Assembly (NCBI GenBank): GCA_963826055.1 | Contig: CAWGVO010000018.1 | Location: 310,001-374,000, forward strand | Length of the DNA: 64,000 nt | Direction: 5' to 3' | DNA from: JBBDMC01 sp963826055 | GTDB lineage: Bacteria; Pseudomonadota; Alphaproteobacteria; Rhizobiales; Kaistiaceae | Part shown: positions 52,552-62,435 of the stretch, one piece after another | Layout of the letters: each line of letters opens with the position of its first letter | How positions within the stretch are numbered: position 1 is the first letter of the stretch | Notes under the pieces: model-generated | Database searches by the model: none | The model's input: only the letters and a program-made list of their open reading frames with translations | Told to the model about the DNA's origin: nothing | Translations under genes and position numbers: made by a program

Positions 52552-54006
52552 TCAGCCGCCGGCGTGGTGCGGGTGCGTCAGCTGCAGCGGATCGTCGGTG
52601 CGTTTCTGCCAGTCGCGCAAACGGGCGTACAGGTCGTCCACCGTTCCCCGTTGGGCAGCGTCATCGATGAGGTTGCGCATCTCGCCGGGATCGTTGTCCA
52701 GGTCGTAGAGTTCGCTGCGGTCGCCGCTGTTGACGTTGAGCTTCCAGCGGGTGGTGCGTAGCGAACGGATGAACTGGCCCTTGACCGGATCGAACAGGTC
52801 CGGGTGCTGCCTGTGGTGCATGGCCTGCAGTACGCCATTCCATTCGCAGACAGCCGCAGCGTCGGCATCTTCGTCACGCTCGCCGCGCAGCAGGGGCAGC
52901 AGGCTCTCCTCGGCCACCTGCGCCGGCCGCTCGATCCCCAGCACGTCCAGCACCGTCGGCACCAGGTTGAGCAGGCTCACCGGTTCGGCAACCCGCCTCC
53001 CCTCTTCTATTCCCGGCAGGCGCATCATCAGCGGCACGCCCTGGCTCTCCTCGAACATCATGCCCTTCATGATCATGCCGTGGCTGCCCATCATGTCGCC
53101 GTGGTCCGAGGTGAAGATCACCACCGTGTCGTCGGTCAGGTGGAGCTCGTCGAGCTTGTCGAGGACGCGGCCGGCGTACTTGTCCATCAGGTGGCAGAGG
53201 CCGTAGTAGCGGGCGATGACGCGGCGCCACTGGTCTTCGGTCGAGAAGCCGGAGTCGCCGCGGTGGTCGCGGGTGCAGGCCCAGCGCTGAAACGCGACGT
53301 GCCGCGCCGGCCAGCCGGGCAGCGGGTCCATGTGGAAATTGTCGGGCAGCTCGATCTCGTCCGGGTCGTGCAGATCGTCGAAGGGCCCGGTGTACGGGTT
53401 GTGCGGTTCGAGGAAGCTGCAGACCAGCAGGAACCGCTCGTTCTGCCGCGCTTCAAGGAAGCGGCAGGCCTGCTCGGCGATGAAGGCCGGCTTGGACAGC
53501 TCCTCGCCGAGCCTGGCGGTGAAATGGCGGCTGAAGGTCGGGGGCGCGCCCAGCGGATCGGTGCGGTCGGGGGCGATCCCATGCGCGACGAGCCAGCGGC
53601 CGTAGCCCGACAGACCATAGAGATCCCGGTCGCCGGCAGCGGTGTAGTCGTCATCCACCGCCTGGTAGAACTGCTCGAAGCCGCGCTGGGGCAGCACCTC
53701 GTTGCCCAGGTGCCACTTGCCCAGGTATCCGGTGCGCACGCCATGATCGACGACCATGTCGCCAAGGGTGGCAAAGCGGCGCGGCAGCGGAGCGTAGTTG
53801 GCCGAGACGCCATGGGTGTGCGGATGGACGCCCGACAACAGCGAGCAGCGCGAGGGTACGCACAGGGGCTGCGGGCAGATCGCGTGATCGAACACCACAG
53901 AGCGCCGCGCGAGGCGGTCAAGGTTCGGTGTGCGGACGGTCTGGTTGCCGTACGTCGCCAGCGTGCGGCGCTGCTGCTGATCGGTAAGCAGGATCAGGAC
54001 GTTCAT
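52552..54006 (-). CDS. Sulfatase (type I, formylglycine-dependent family)
   Basis: A 484-residue arylsulfatase-fold hydrolase. The active-site motif is CVPSR at residues 49-53 (in QPLCVPSRCSLLSG), where the cysteine would be converted to formylglycine; metal-binding residues are near LLTDQQ at the N-terminus and TSDHGDMMGSHGM around residue 310, with YLGKWHLG in between. The start at 54006 is chosen because it begins NVLILLTDQQ, the family start. There is no signal peptide, so a cytoplasmic enzyme. Last gene of the minus-strand catabolic array, 76 bases after the DapA-family gene. Substrate (a sulfate, phosphonate or related ester) unknown. Confidence 0.9.
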   Translation of the reverse strand: MNVLILLTDQQQRRTLATYGNQTVRTPNLDRLARRSVVFDHAICPQPLCVPSRCSLLSGVHPHTHGVSANYAPLPRRFATLGDMVVDHGVRTGYLGKWHLGNEVLPQRGFEQFYQAVDDDYTAAGDRDLYGLSGYGRWLVAHGIAPDRTDPLGAPPTFSRHFTARLGEELSKPAFIAEQACRFLEARQNERFLLVCSFLEPHNPYTGPFDDLHDPDEIELPDNFHMDPLPGWPARHVAFQRWACTRDHRGDSGFSTEDQWRRVIARYYGLCHLMDKYAGRVLDKLDELHLTDDTVVIFTSDHGDMMGSHGMIMKGMMFEESQGVPLMMRLPGIEEGRRVAEPVSLLNLVPTVLDVLGIERPAQVAEESLLPLLRGERDEDADAAAVCEWNGVLQAMHHRQHPDLFDPVKGQFIRSLRTTRWKLNVNSGDRSELYDLDNDPGEMRNLIDDAAQRGTVDDLYARLRDWQKRTDDPLQLTHPHHAGG

Positions 54007-54082
54007 GGCGGTCGGCGGTCTGGGCGAACCCCCGCGTCGGGGGCCCGCTGGTTGGTGTCGGGGAAGACGGTGGCGCCGCGGG

Positions 54083-55024
54083 TCAGCTCCCGGCGAGTTC
54101 AACCGCCTCCCGGTCATTCGCCCGCAGCTCCAACGCCGCCCGCTTGACCATATCGAGTTCCGACTTGGACGTCAGGCTGGAGACAAACGGCTGGAGCGGA
54201 CCCGTGCGCGCGACGCTGGCAAGTTCGACGGCGGCATGCAAGACACGCATCGGAGAGATCGCGTCGCGAACATCCTCGAGAGGCAGGAAGAGCGTCCGCA
54301 GAAGTTCCGCCTCGTCATACCGGCCCGCGGTCAGCGCTCTCAGCAGGGCGGTCGCCAGACCCGGCGCCACGGAGACGCCCCCCGAGGTGAAGCTGCGCAG
54401 CCCGAAATCGCGGAAGTGTTCCACCACCGGCCGCTCGGCGACGCCGCTCATCACGATATCGGTTCCGATCGCGTCGATGATCTCGCGCAAGTAGGCGTCC
54501 TCGCGCGGGTTCTTGCGGACGACGGCGTACTTCACGGCGCAAATGGCGCCATCGCGGACCAGTGCACCGAGATCGGACGCGGACAGGTAACCGTCGCTCT
54601 TGATGTAGGCAATCAGCGGCTTCTGGTAACGCTCGGCCAATCTTCCGAGCCCCGATGCGACGCCGGCCGGAGTCGTCGGAAAGTGATGCGGGAGGGTCAT
54701 TGCCGTGGGGAACGGATAGGACCTCAGCAGTTCCAGTTGATGCTCCGCCTTGCCAAAGTCGCTGCCGACAGACGGCAGAAACCAGTCCGACGGCTGCGAG
54801 AAGCCGACCATCATGTCGAGCGCGGCTTCGAACTCGCGGAAGCCGATGTTGTAGAAATTGGCATTGCCGCCATACATGAACGTGCGGACGCCGCCGCGGC
54901 GCAGGTGATCGAGGATCTTGCGATTTTCCTCCACCGCGATCGTGCCGTCGGCCGTCCACGCCAGAGGCGGGACGGCGATGACCGAGGCCTGAAGCGTAGC
55001 GGGCGTGACGGATGCAGAGGCCAT
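54083..55024 (-). CDS. Dihydrodipicolinate synthase-family aldolase/lyase
   Basis: A 313-residue TIM-barrel protein of the DapA/NanA family of pyruvate-dependent or related class I aldolases and dehydratases. The Schiff-base lysine is in CAVKYAVVRKNP (about residue 175); the family's GGNANFYNIG replaces the common GTTGE-type loop, and SVGSDFGKAEHQLELL follows. GVAERPVVEHF and SGGVSVAPGLATALLRA are in the C-terminal half. These features favour a sugar-acid or amino-sugar lyase/dehydratase over lysine biosynthesis, and the catabolic neighbours agree. It is 50 bases after the aminotransferase-fold gene. The substrate is unknown. Confidence 0.86.
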   Translation of the reverse strand: MASASVTPATLQASVIAVPPLAWTADGTIAVEENRKILDHLRRGGVRTFMYGGNANFYNIGFREFEAALDMMVGFSQPSDWFLPSVGSDFGKAEHQLELLRSYPFPTAMTLPHHFPTTPAGVASGLGRLAERYQKPLIAYIKSDGYLSASDLGALVRDGAICAVKYAVVRKNPREDAYLREIIDAIGTDIVMSGVAERPVVEHFRDFGLRSFTSGGVSVAPGLATALLRALTAGRYDEAELLRTLFLPLEDVRDAISPMRVLHAAVELASVARTGPLQPFVSSLTSKSELDMVKRAALELRANDREAVELAGS

Positions 55025-55074
55025 GATGCTTTCCTGTTTTTGCTGTCTCGGCAGAGTGCGACCGATCTGCGTGA

Positions 55075-56322
55075 TCACGTGACGAGCCCGAGGCGCCCGA
55101 GCGCCTCGAAGAACCCGTCGACGTCATTGGTGCCGTTGGCGACAAACGGGCTCACGCGGACGCTGTCCCCGCGAAGGCTCACCTTGACGCCCGCCCGGCG
55201 GAGCCTCGGAAGGATGTCCGCCGGCCAACCGGCACTGCGCCTGACACCGATAATGTTCATGCCGGGGAGTGGAACGGCGGTGGTGAGGCCGGCTCCCCTC
55301 GCCTGCTCGGCCACCCGCCCGATCAGGGTCGAGCAGACGTCCGCCACCGCGGGTATCGTCCACGTCAGGAGCTGCGCCAGGCCCGCGACGGCGTGCGGCA
55401 GGTTGACGAAGTCGGCTCGCTGGCCGGAATCGAACCGACGGGCGCCGGCGCGATAGTTGTCCGTGTATTCGATCGCCGTTGCCCGGCCTTCGGCGCCGGC
55501 CCGGTGGTAGGCATGTCCCTCGATGGGCTCGGCCTGGTGATGGCTGGGGTCGACATAGAGATAGGCCATCCCATACGGGCCGAGCAGCCATTTGTATGCG
55601 GACGCCACGAGGAAGTCCGGCCGGCAGCTGTCGACCGCGAAGGGAATGGCCCCGAGCGTCTGCGTGGCGTCGATTACGGTCACCGCTCCAGCCTGCCTGG
55701 CCCGGTTGACCAGACGCGGTACGTCGAAGAGCGAACCATCCGACCAATGGCACGCGGGCGCCGCGAGGACCGCGCATCCCTCTTCGATCTCCGCCAGCAT
55801 GGCGTCGGTCCAGGTCTGCTCCGGAGCCCGGCGGACGACGACGACCTCCCATCCGCCCGATCGCTCCAGGCGGCGCCAGGCGTAGAAGTTCGAATAGTGC
55901 TCCTGGTCGGGCACGATGATCCGGCCTGGCGCGCGCTTTGCGACGATCGAGGCGGCAATGGCGATGCCGTAGCTCGCCGCCGCCACGACCGCGACGCTGT
56001 CCATGTCGCAGCCGATGAGCAGCCCGAACAGCGATCGGCACGCCTCCAGTTCGTCGAAGAAGTCGCGGCGTTCGATCCGCCAGGGCTGGTTGCGTCGGAT
56101 CACCGCCCAGGCCAGCGCCTTACGGGCGGCGGCGGGAAGCGCGCCCATATAGGCCCAATCCAGATAGGCGAGGTCGGGCGGAATGCCGAAGAGGTCTCGC
56201 CTTCCGTCCTTCGCCGGCCAGTTCAGCGGGGCGGGATCGAGGTTCCGGGCGATGATCTCCGCGAGGTCTTCTCTCAGATGGGAGAGCGCGGCTTCGGCTG
56301 GATTGGATGTCTGTTCCGGCAT
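55075..56322 (-). CDS. Class V aminotransferase-fold PLP enzyme (cysteine desulfurase-like)
   Basis: A 415-residue PLP-dependent enzyme of the class V/NifS-like fold. The start matches YLDWAYMGALPAAARKALAW; the PLP-lysine motif is VASAYKWLLGPYGMAYL at about residue 243, with VIDATQTLGAIPF (aspartate to the pyridine N) before it and GHAYHRAGAEGRATAIEYT after it. There is no conserved catalytic cysteine loop of desulfurases that I can see, so lyase, epimerase or transaminase activity is possible. Located between the amidase (95 bases upstream) and the DapA-family gene. The start at 56322 is chosen over an upstream in-frame region of poor coding character. Confidence 0.84.
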   Translation of the reverse strand: MPEQTSNPAEAALSHLREDLAEIIARNLDPAPLNWPAKDGRRDLFGIPPDLAYLDWAYMGALPAAARKALAWAVIRRNQPWRIERRDFFDELEACRSLFGLLIGCDMDSVAVVAAASYGIAIAASIVAKRAPGRIIVPDQEHYSNFYAWRRLERSGGWEVVVVRRAPEQTWTDAMLAEIEEGCAVLAAPACHWSDGSLFDVPRLVNRARQAGAVTVIDATQTLGAIPFAVDSCRPDFLVASAYKWLLGPYGMAYLYVDPSHHQAEPIEGHAYHRAGAEGRATAIEYTDNYRAGARRFDSGQRADFVNLPHAVAGLAQLLTWTIPAVADVCSTLIGRVAEQARGAGLTTAVPLPGMNIIGVRRSAGWPADILPRLRRAGVKVSLRGDSVRVSPFVANGTNDVDGFFEALGRLGLVT

Positions 56323-56417
56323 AGCGGATTTGAAGTCTAGGAGCCGGCAGCGGCGCCCCCAAATGAGAAAAGGGCCTGCGTTCATGCGGCCCCCACATGA
56401 GGCGAACGGCAAACGAT

Positions 56418-57846
56418 CTAGGGGTCGCTCGAACCGATATCGACAGAAGCGAAAGCGGGGCGCGCGGCCCGGGAGTCGGTTGCGATCTCGTAGGCGTGCC
56501 CCAGGGCAAGAACGGTCGACTCGTCGAATTTGTGGCCAACGATCTGAAAGCCGTAGGGCAGGCCCGCCGCGCCGAAGCCGCAAGGAAGCATCAAGGCGGG
56601 GTGGCCGGTGAGGTTGAACGGACCGGTGATCGACGGACGGCTCGCCGCCAGCCCTGCCCCGGCATCGATCAATCGCGGCGCCGGGCCGAAGGGACCGATG
56701 GTGACGAGCACATCGAAGGACTGGAGCTGGCCTTCGACCGCCGATTCCAGCCGGACCCTCTCGTGCTTCGCCTGTTCGTACCGTTCGCGTGTCGCCGCCT
56801 TGCTCGGCTCCACCCGCGCCCTGAAGTCGGCGCCGAGCTCGTCGCGGGAGTCCCGCAGGAGAGCACCGTATCGCTGGTAGGTGTCGAACATATAGATCTC
56901 GTTGTGGACCTTGGCGAAGGTGGCCAGCGGCGGCAGTTCGGCCGTTCCGATCTCGCAGCCAAGGCCGACCAGAACCCGCAGGGCCTCGTCGAACAGCTTC
57001 ACCTGTTCCTCGCCCATCGACAGCTCGCGCTCGTGAATCTGGCGCACGACGCCGATCTTCAGACCCCGAACCGCGCGCTTCGACATCAGCGCCTGATAAT
57101 CGGGGACCGGTCGATCGGCACTCCCCGCGTCGGCGCCGTCATGGCCGGCCGCCGCGCCGAGCAGGATGGCGCAATCCTCCGACGCCCAGCCGATCGGTCC
57201 GCAGTGGTCGATCAGCGGCGAATTGCCGATGACGCCGGTCCGCGCCACCGTGCCGAAGGTTGGTTTGAGACCGGTGGTGCCGCACATCGCGGACGGAATC
57301 CGGATCGACCCGCGCGAGTCCGTTGCAAGACTTCCCGGAACGAGTTCCGGCAGCCAGCGCCGCGCCGGAACCGGAACTCGATCCACCGGTGAATTGATCG
57401 AGGTTCCACGGGTTCAATGCGGGAGGCCACGGAAGATCGAAGGATGGACCGCCATAGCCGAGCTCATGGGTGGTGCTCTTGCCGATGATGATTGCGCCGG
57501 CGTCGAGCAGCCGGTTCACGGCGGCCGCATTCTCCTCCGGTACGTTGTCGCGGTGGGTTCGCGAGCATCCGGTCGTCGGCACGCCGGCGACGTCGAAGAA
57601 GTCCTTCAGACTGACGGGTATGCCGTGGAGCGGACCGCGGTAGCGGCCGGCAGCGATCTCCGCCTCCGCGGTCCTGGCCGCGGCAAGGGCCGCCTCGTCC
57701 ATAACCAGCACGAACGCGTGCAGAATGGGGTCAAGCGCGGCGATGCGATGAAGATAGTGGCGGGTCAGCTCGACCGGGGAAAGGCGCCGGGTCTCTATCA
57801 GCCTCCCAAGCTGGGCGATGGTCTGGAAATGCAGTTCATCGGCCAT
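56418..57846 (-). pseudogene. Amidase signature family enzyme, frameshifted
   Basis: About 475 residues once corrected. The catalytic triad of the amidase signature family is recognisable: Lys in HGIPVSLKDFFDVAG, cis-Ser and Ser in FTGGSSSGSGAALAAG and, after the break, GSLATDSRGSIRIPSAMCG. The frame changes at 57345-57346, where one extra base separates AAG from LVPGSLATDSRG; removing it makes a perfect family match. The rest (LKPTFGTVARTGVIG, HCGPIGWASEDCAILLGA) is normal. It sits between the DUF3604 and aminotransferase-fold genes. Amidases of this type cut a wide range of amides, so the substrate cannot be told; amide release followed by a PLP step is a sensible order in a catabolic path. 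Confidence 0.88.
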
Positions 57847-57896
57847 GAGCCGCTCCGCCTCGTTGGGTGCAGCAGAGGGCCAATGACTTGTCTCGC

Positions 57897-60129
57897 TCAG
57901 CCGTCTCCGGCCGGTACGAGATAAATCGGGCTCGACCAGGCCTGATTGCCGTCCTCGAAGGTCACCCTGACGTAAATGGGATTGTCGCGCCCGGCGATGC
58001 CGTTCACCGCGCGTGTCACCTTCATGGCGAAATGAGGGTTCGCGTCCGGCAACCGGGTCACCGCCATCTGAAGGCCGAGCCCGCCGGCGTCGAGCACCGT
58101 CCCCTCGGTCGTGATGTCCGCGACCGGCAGCGTCGCACTGACCCGATTGGTGTCGATAACGATCTCTCCCTGGTCCGGCTCGGCGAGAAACAGGTCCACA
58201 CCCATTTTCTGACCCGCCGTGACAGAGTCCCAGCATACCTCGTTGCCGCCATCTGCGACGACGATCGGCCGATCCGGACGAAGGAAGTTCACCGGTTCCA
58301 TGCGGTCCAGATGATTGCCGATCACCCTCGCCCCACCTTTCCAGGGAGCGTGACGGCCGCGGCCGCGCGCGGAGGCGCCTTCCCACAACAGACGGATGCG
58401 TTTGCCGGCTTCGGCACTCGCGTAGGGACGAATGGTCTCGATCGGGTCCCGGCCATTGAATATCGTGACCTTCTCGATCGGCGCGTGGCCGACGACGTCG
58501 ATCTCGAGGTGCATCGGGATGCCATCCGCCTCCACGATGTCGCCCATCATTACCTCGGTAACGCGCGAGCGACTTTGGCCGACGGAGAGCATCACCGGCT
58601 CGCCGAACTTACCCTGCACATCCAGAAAGACGCGAACCCCGGTCGTGCCGTAGTGGTGACGCCGGCGCAGCGCATCCACCAGGTTCTCGCGCGTCAGTTC
58701 GGCCATGCGGTAGCAGGTCAGACCGCCGTTGGCGACGAACACACCGGCACCGGAGCGAGCGGCGCCCGGACGACCCTTGTGATCGTCGCTGTGGCAGACC
58801 ACGCCCACGCGGTAGCCGAGGTCGAACGCGTCGTGCAAGATCCATTCGAAGGTGCCCCAGATCGAATGAATCTCAACCGCGGTCTCGATCGTGTCGTGCC
58901 CCTCGGAGAGCTCCGCGTACCGGCCGCCGACGTGGGCGATGACCACCGCGTCGCGGTCGCGCAGGGTATTGAAGAGGTCACGCACGTGCAGGCAGTCGGT
59001 ATTCGACCGGCTGCCACCCTGCGAGAGGATGCGCGACGAGCGGTGGATGGGCTCGTTCTCATGCATGTAAAAGACGTTGCGGTCGCCACCGACGGCGGTG
59101 TTTCCCGACCACTCGTAGCCGGGAAGGGTGACGAACTTTCCGGGTGCGTTGAAGCTCTTGGTAATGTCGTTGAGGTGCTCCCAGAACTCGTCGGTCATCG
59201 CGAAGTCATTGGCGCTGTGACCGGCGATGTCGACGAAGGCCTTGTCCCGGGCGAACGCGAAATATTGCTCGGCCGTACCGGAACCGGCCGTCTCGCGGCT
59301 TTGGCCGTGAAGATCGCCCCAGTAAGCGAGGAGCGGAGCGGTTTCGGCAACCCGCATCGGATTCGACCGCGCGACAGGTTTTCCCATCTCGTCGACGAGC
59401 TCGCACCAGACATCGCCACACTCGGCGGCCTCGAGATTTTCGACGATCCAGCTTTCGCTTTTCGCGTCGCGTTCGGCCAGCGCAGGCAGCCCCCGGATTG
59501 AGCCGTTGGCGCGAAGGCCGACCGCCTTTCCGAGCCGTGTCGGGATTGCCCCAGCGATCCTCCGCCGTCACCGCAATGCGAAACGGCGCGCCGCGGCGGT
59601 TGATCGTCGGCATGTGGACGTTCCAGCGCACCGGGTCGCCCGGAATCGTCTGGAACGCGACGCCCCGCTCCAGCTCGACGAAATCGTAAACGCCGAAGGC
59701 GTCGACGAAACAGCGAAGCTCGAAATTGTCATCGCAATTGGTCGGCAGGAGGAGGCCCGGCGAGCCGCCGCTGCGCTCGCCGAGGGTGAGGTGGATTCGA
59801 TCGCCTTCCTTCAGGTAGCCGTTGGCGACGCGGATGTAGATCGTGTTTCGCCACGGGCGAATGTTGGCGCGGCTGACCTCGGCGACGAGGTCGGCGCCGT
59901 TGCTGGTCGAAACGGTCGCGAAATTCGGCCGGGCCGGATCGGCGAACTGCGCCTGACCCATGTCGCTCGACGCCTGCCACGAGATTTTGATGCCGCCGGT
60001 GTCGTCGATGCCAAACGACCCGACCGTGTAAACGAGATCGAGCGTCGCGTAGGAGCCGGCGATGAAGGGGCCAGGAGGCGAAGCCGCCAGGGAGCCCATC
60101 CGGGCAGCTTCGTAAGTAGAAAGGGGCAT
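57897..60129 (-). pseudogene. DUF3604 domain protein, frameshifted
   Basis: About 743 residues when corrected, of the DUF3604 family, whose function is not established. The hallmark is AYWGDLHGQSRET, and later VVCHSDDHKGRPG and HSIWGTFEWILHDAF, which resemble a PHP-type metal-dependent phosphoesterase or amidohydrolase fold. The N-terminal ~200 residues (LDLVYTVGSFGIDDTGGIKISW, RNTIYIRVANGYLKEGD) form a separate beta domain in another frame; an extra T in TTT at 59527-59529 splits it, and removing it gives DTARKAVGLRANGSIRG. The ATG at 60129 has GGAG before it. Operator-like palindromes lie just upstream. It starts the DUF3604-amidase-aminotransferase-aldolase-sulfatase segment. Confidence 0.83.
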
Positions 60130-60165
60130 CAACCATCTCCACGGCCGCGAGCTGCTGGCTGCGTT

Positions 60166-60179
60166 GTTCCGCGTGGAAC
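60166..60179. promoter_or_regulatory. GTTCC-GCGT-GGAAC palindrome upstream of the DUF3604 gene
   Basis: A five-base inverted repeat around a GCGT core, 37 bases before the DUF3604 start codon. GTTCC-n-GGAAC dyads are the usual type of site for IclR-family regulators of catabolic operons, but no such regulator is in the window. The dyad is short enough to arise by chance. Confidence 0.35.
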
Positions 60180-60237
60180 GACGCCGGCCGGATGCAGGAG
60201 CACAACCGGCCGAAATGCTCTCGTTAAGCTTGGCGGC

Positions 60238-60275
60238 CGCAATAATTGTGGGCGACTGCGCCCACGATTATTGCG
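60238..60275. repeat. 17-bp inverted repeat with 4-base loop
   Basis: CGCAATAATTGTGGGCG and CGCCCACGATTATTGCG are reverse complements with one mismatch, separated by ACTG. The hairpin lies between the FAH-family gene and the DUF3604 gene and is the largest such structure in the window. The A+T-rich outer part is unusual in this GC-rich DNA. It may end the first transcript, act as an operator for the second, or mark a former insertion. No uridine run follows on either strand. Confidence 0.6.
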
Positions 60276-60417
60276 TCGACCGAAGATCACCGCAGAGCTT
60301 CTGCTTTGGACAGCGTAGCGAGCCTGCTACATGCTTCAAAATCAGAAAACGGTCCGCGATCATACTGAAGCCGCATGAAACGCGAGCCGCGGGGCCGGCC
60401 CGACAGCCGGCCGCCGA

Positions 60418-61278
60418 TCAGTCCGAAGTCTTCCAGCTGCGGCCGCTCGGGTCCTTGATGTGGGCGCTCAGCCGGCCGAGGTGCTCGATTTCCATCTCCA
60501 CCGTGTCGCCGTCCTGCAGCGGGCCGAGGCCGTGATGATGGGTGCCCGTGGCGATCACGTCTCCGGGCTGGAGCGTGATCATCTTGGAGACCAGCGAAAC
60601 GGTCTCGGCAACGCTCTGGACCATGTCCGACGTCGAGAAATCCTGACGGATCTTGTCGTTGACCCAGAGCCGGACGCTCAGCTTCTGCGGATCGGGCATC
60701 TCGTCGGCGGTGAGAAGATAAGGTCCGACCGGGCCGAAGGTGCGCCACGACTTCATCCACCAGAAGCTCTGGCGCCCGCGCGGGTTCAGGCCGCGGGCGG
60801 AGATGTCGTTGAAATTGACGTACCCGGCGACGTATCCGAGGGCGTCCTGCACCGACACCTCGACCGGCGTTTCGCGACCGATGACGACGCCAAGCTCGGC
60901 CTCGTGCTGGAACTCGCGCGCGCCGACGGAGGGGAGGACGACGGTGCCGTTGTGGCCGATCAGCGACGAACGCGCCTTGAGGAAGCCGTCAGGCTCGTAT
61001 TCCTTGTCGCGGAGCTCGGGTCGGTCCCAATAGTTGCCGGCCATGCACATCACCGTCGCGCGGTCGGGGATCGGCGCGTCGAGCACTACACCGGAAAGCG
61101 GCTTCCGCGAGGCGATCGCCTTCGCCACCCGAGACTTGAGATCGTCCTCATTGGCCGCGATCGACGCGATGATGGCGCCGGATTCCCAGCCGGACCTGAA
61201 GAGGTCGCTGACGTCATACATCCCGCCGGCCTGATCGAAGGCGACGGTCTCCCCGGCCGATGTACGCCCAAACTTCAT
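60418..61278 (-). CDS. Fumarylacetoacetate hydrolase-family protein
   Basis: A 286-residue FAH-fold enzyme. Key segments are MCMAGNYWDRPE, then the metal-binding EAELGVVIGRETPV (Glu-x-Glu), GYVNFNDISARG, WMKSWRTFGPVGPYLLT and PGDVIATGTHHHGLGPLQDGD, where the family's GTP-G-G motif appears as GTHHHG. Members hydrolyse or decarboxylate beta-diketo or oxo-acids, for example in aromatic or sugar-acid breakdown; the HHH variation suggests an unusual subgroup. It overlaps the Gfo/Idh gene by ATGA, so they are translationally coupled. It ends 143 bases before the large inverted repeat. Confidence 0.9.
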   Translation of the reverse strand: MKFGRTSAGETVAFDQAGGMYDVSDLFRSGWESGAIIASIAANEDDLKSRVAKAIASRKPLSGVVLDAPIPDRATVMCMAGNYWDRPELRDKEYEPDGFLKARSSLIGHNGTVVLPSVGAREFQHEAELGVVIGRETPVEVSVQDALGYVAGYVNFNDISARGLNPRGRQSFWWMKSWRTFGPVGPYLLTADEMPDPQKLSVRLWVNDKIRQDFSTSDMVQSVAETVSLVSKMITLQPGDVIATGTHHHGLGPLQDGDTVEMEIEHLGRLSAHIKDPSGRSWKTSD

Positions 61279-62435
61279 TTCACTTTCCTTTCGCTGCTGC
61301 GCTCCACCGGCTCTTCCCGGCCGGAGACGGCCGAGCGGTAGCAGGCTTCCATGATCTCAAGGTGGTGGTGACCCGCCCGCGCATCGACGAGCGGCCGCTC
61401 CGCGGCCACGAGGGCGTCGATGAAATCGGTGGTGTCGGTATCTTCACCGAAGATGTTGACGCGCTCTCCCTTCGGGGAGGGCTTGCGGGCCTGTGTCGTC
61501 GAGCCCCACATCTGCATCGGATCCTCGGGGTTTGCGCCGGTCGGGTGGCGGGAGGTGCCGGGCCCGTAGACCTCCAGCGCGCTGTCGGCGTCGCTCGCCT
61601 CGACGTAGCCGTTCTCGCCGACGATCCGCACGCGCGAATAAGCCCCGCTGGGATAGGCGCCCCAGCCGACCCGCCCGGCCATGAAAGTGGCGGTCGCGCC
61701 GTTCTCCATCCGCATCAGCACCGACGCGAAGTCCTCGGTGCCGGCACGGTAGTGCTCGTCGAAGAAATAGTTGTCGGTGCTCGCCTTGACCGACAGCGCA
61801 CGGCTGCCGGTAATCGCGTGGATCGTGGCGATCGGGTAGTAGCCCATATCGAACAACTCACGGCGCACCAGAGGGAGCCCGAAGCTGGTCGGCACTTCCT
61901 TCTCGTGGCGGTCGTGCAAGCCGTCGAGGTCACCCACCGGTCCCTTGGCCATCAGCATCTCGGCCTGGATCGCGGCGATCGGCCCGAACCCGGGCGCCTC
62001 AGCCGCGCGGCGGGCGCGTTCGATCCACGACCGGCTCATGTGGGAGAAGACCTGGACGGTGATGCCGTTCCGCTCGGCCGCCGCGACGATCCGGCGCCCT
62101 TCCTCGGCGGTGCAGGCCATCGGCTTGTCGATATAAATGTGCAGCCCTGCGTCCGCGCAGCGTTCGGCGAGGCGGGCCCGCCGCTCCGGTTCGACCGAGA
62201 TGCTCGCTATCGTGGCGGGAAGGTTTGTCAGCGCCTCGTCGACCCCGAGACAGGGAACGCCAAGCCGGGCCGCGAGCGCCCGGTTCCATTCCTGCCGCGA
62301 GGGCGGGACGTCGGCTTCGTCGGCGACGGCCAGAACCGTGCAGCGCGGATCGGCGGCGAAGACCGCCCCATAGCGCTCCTGATGCGTGCGATCGCCTCCG
62401 AAGAGGATCACGCCCATCGGCTTTGCGGCGCTCAT
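61275..62435 (-). CDS. Gfo/Idh/MocA-family oxidoreductase in the opp-linked operon
   Basis: A 386-residue NAD(P)-dependent dehydrogenase. The Rossmann start is GVILFGGDRTHQERYGAVF, a variant of the usual GxGxxG, and the EKP-type motif appears as LHIYIDKPMACTAEEGRR, with DKP in place of EKP (catalytic lysine kept). The C-terminal substrate domain includes ELFDMGYYPIATIHAITG. It likely oxidises a sugar, inositol or sugar-acid derivative. ATGA overlaps join it to the 130-residue gene upstream and the FAH gene downstream. The start at 62435 is chosen by these overlaps and by the Rossmann onset. Confidence 0.87.
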   Translation of the reverse strand: MSAAKPMGVILFGGDRTHQERYGAVFAADPRCTVLAVADEADVPPSRQEWNRALAARLGVPCLGVDEALTNLPATIASISVEPERRARLAERCADAGLHIYIDKPMACTAEEGRRIVAAAERNGITVQVFSHMSRSWIERARRAAEAPGFGPIAAIQAEMLMAKGPVGDLDGLHDRHEKEVPTSFGLPLVRRELFDMGYYPIATIHAITGSRALSVKASTDNYFFDEHYRAGTEDFASVLMRMENGATATFMAGRVGWGAYPSGAYSRVRIVGENGYVEASDADSALEVYGPGTSRHPTGANPEDPMQMWGSTTQARKPSPKGERVNIFGEDTDTTDFIDALVAAERPLVDARAGHHHLEIMEACYRSAVSGREEPVERSSERKVK

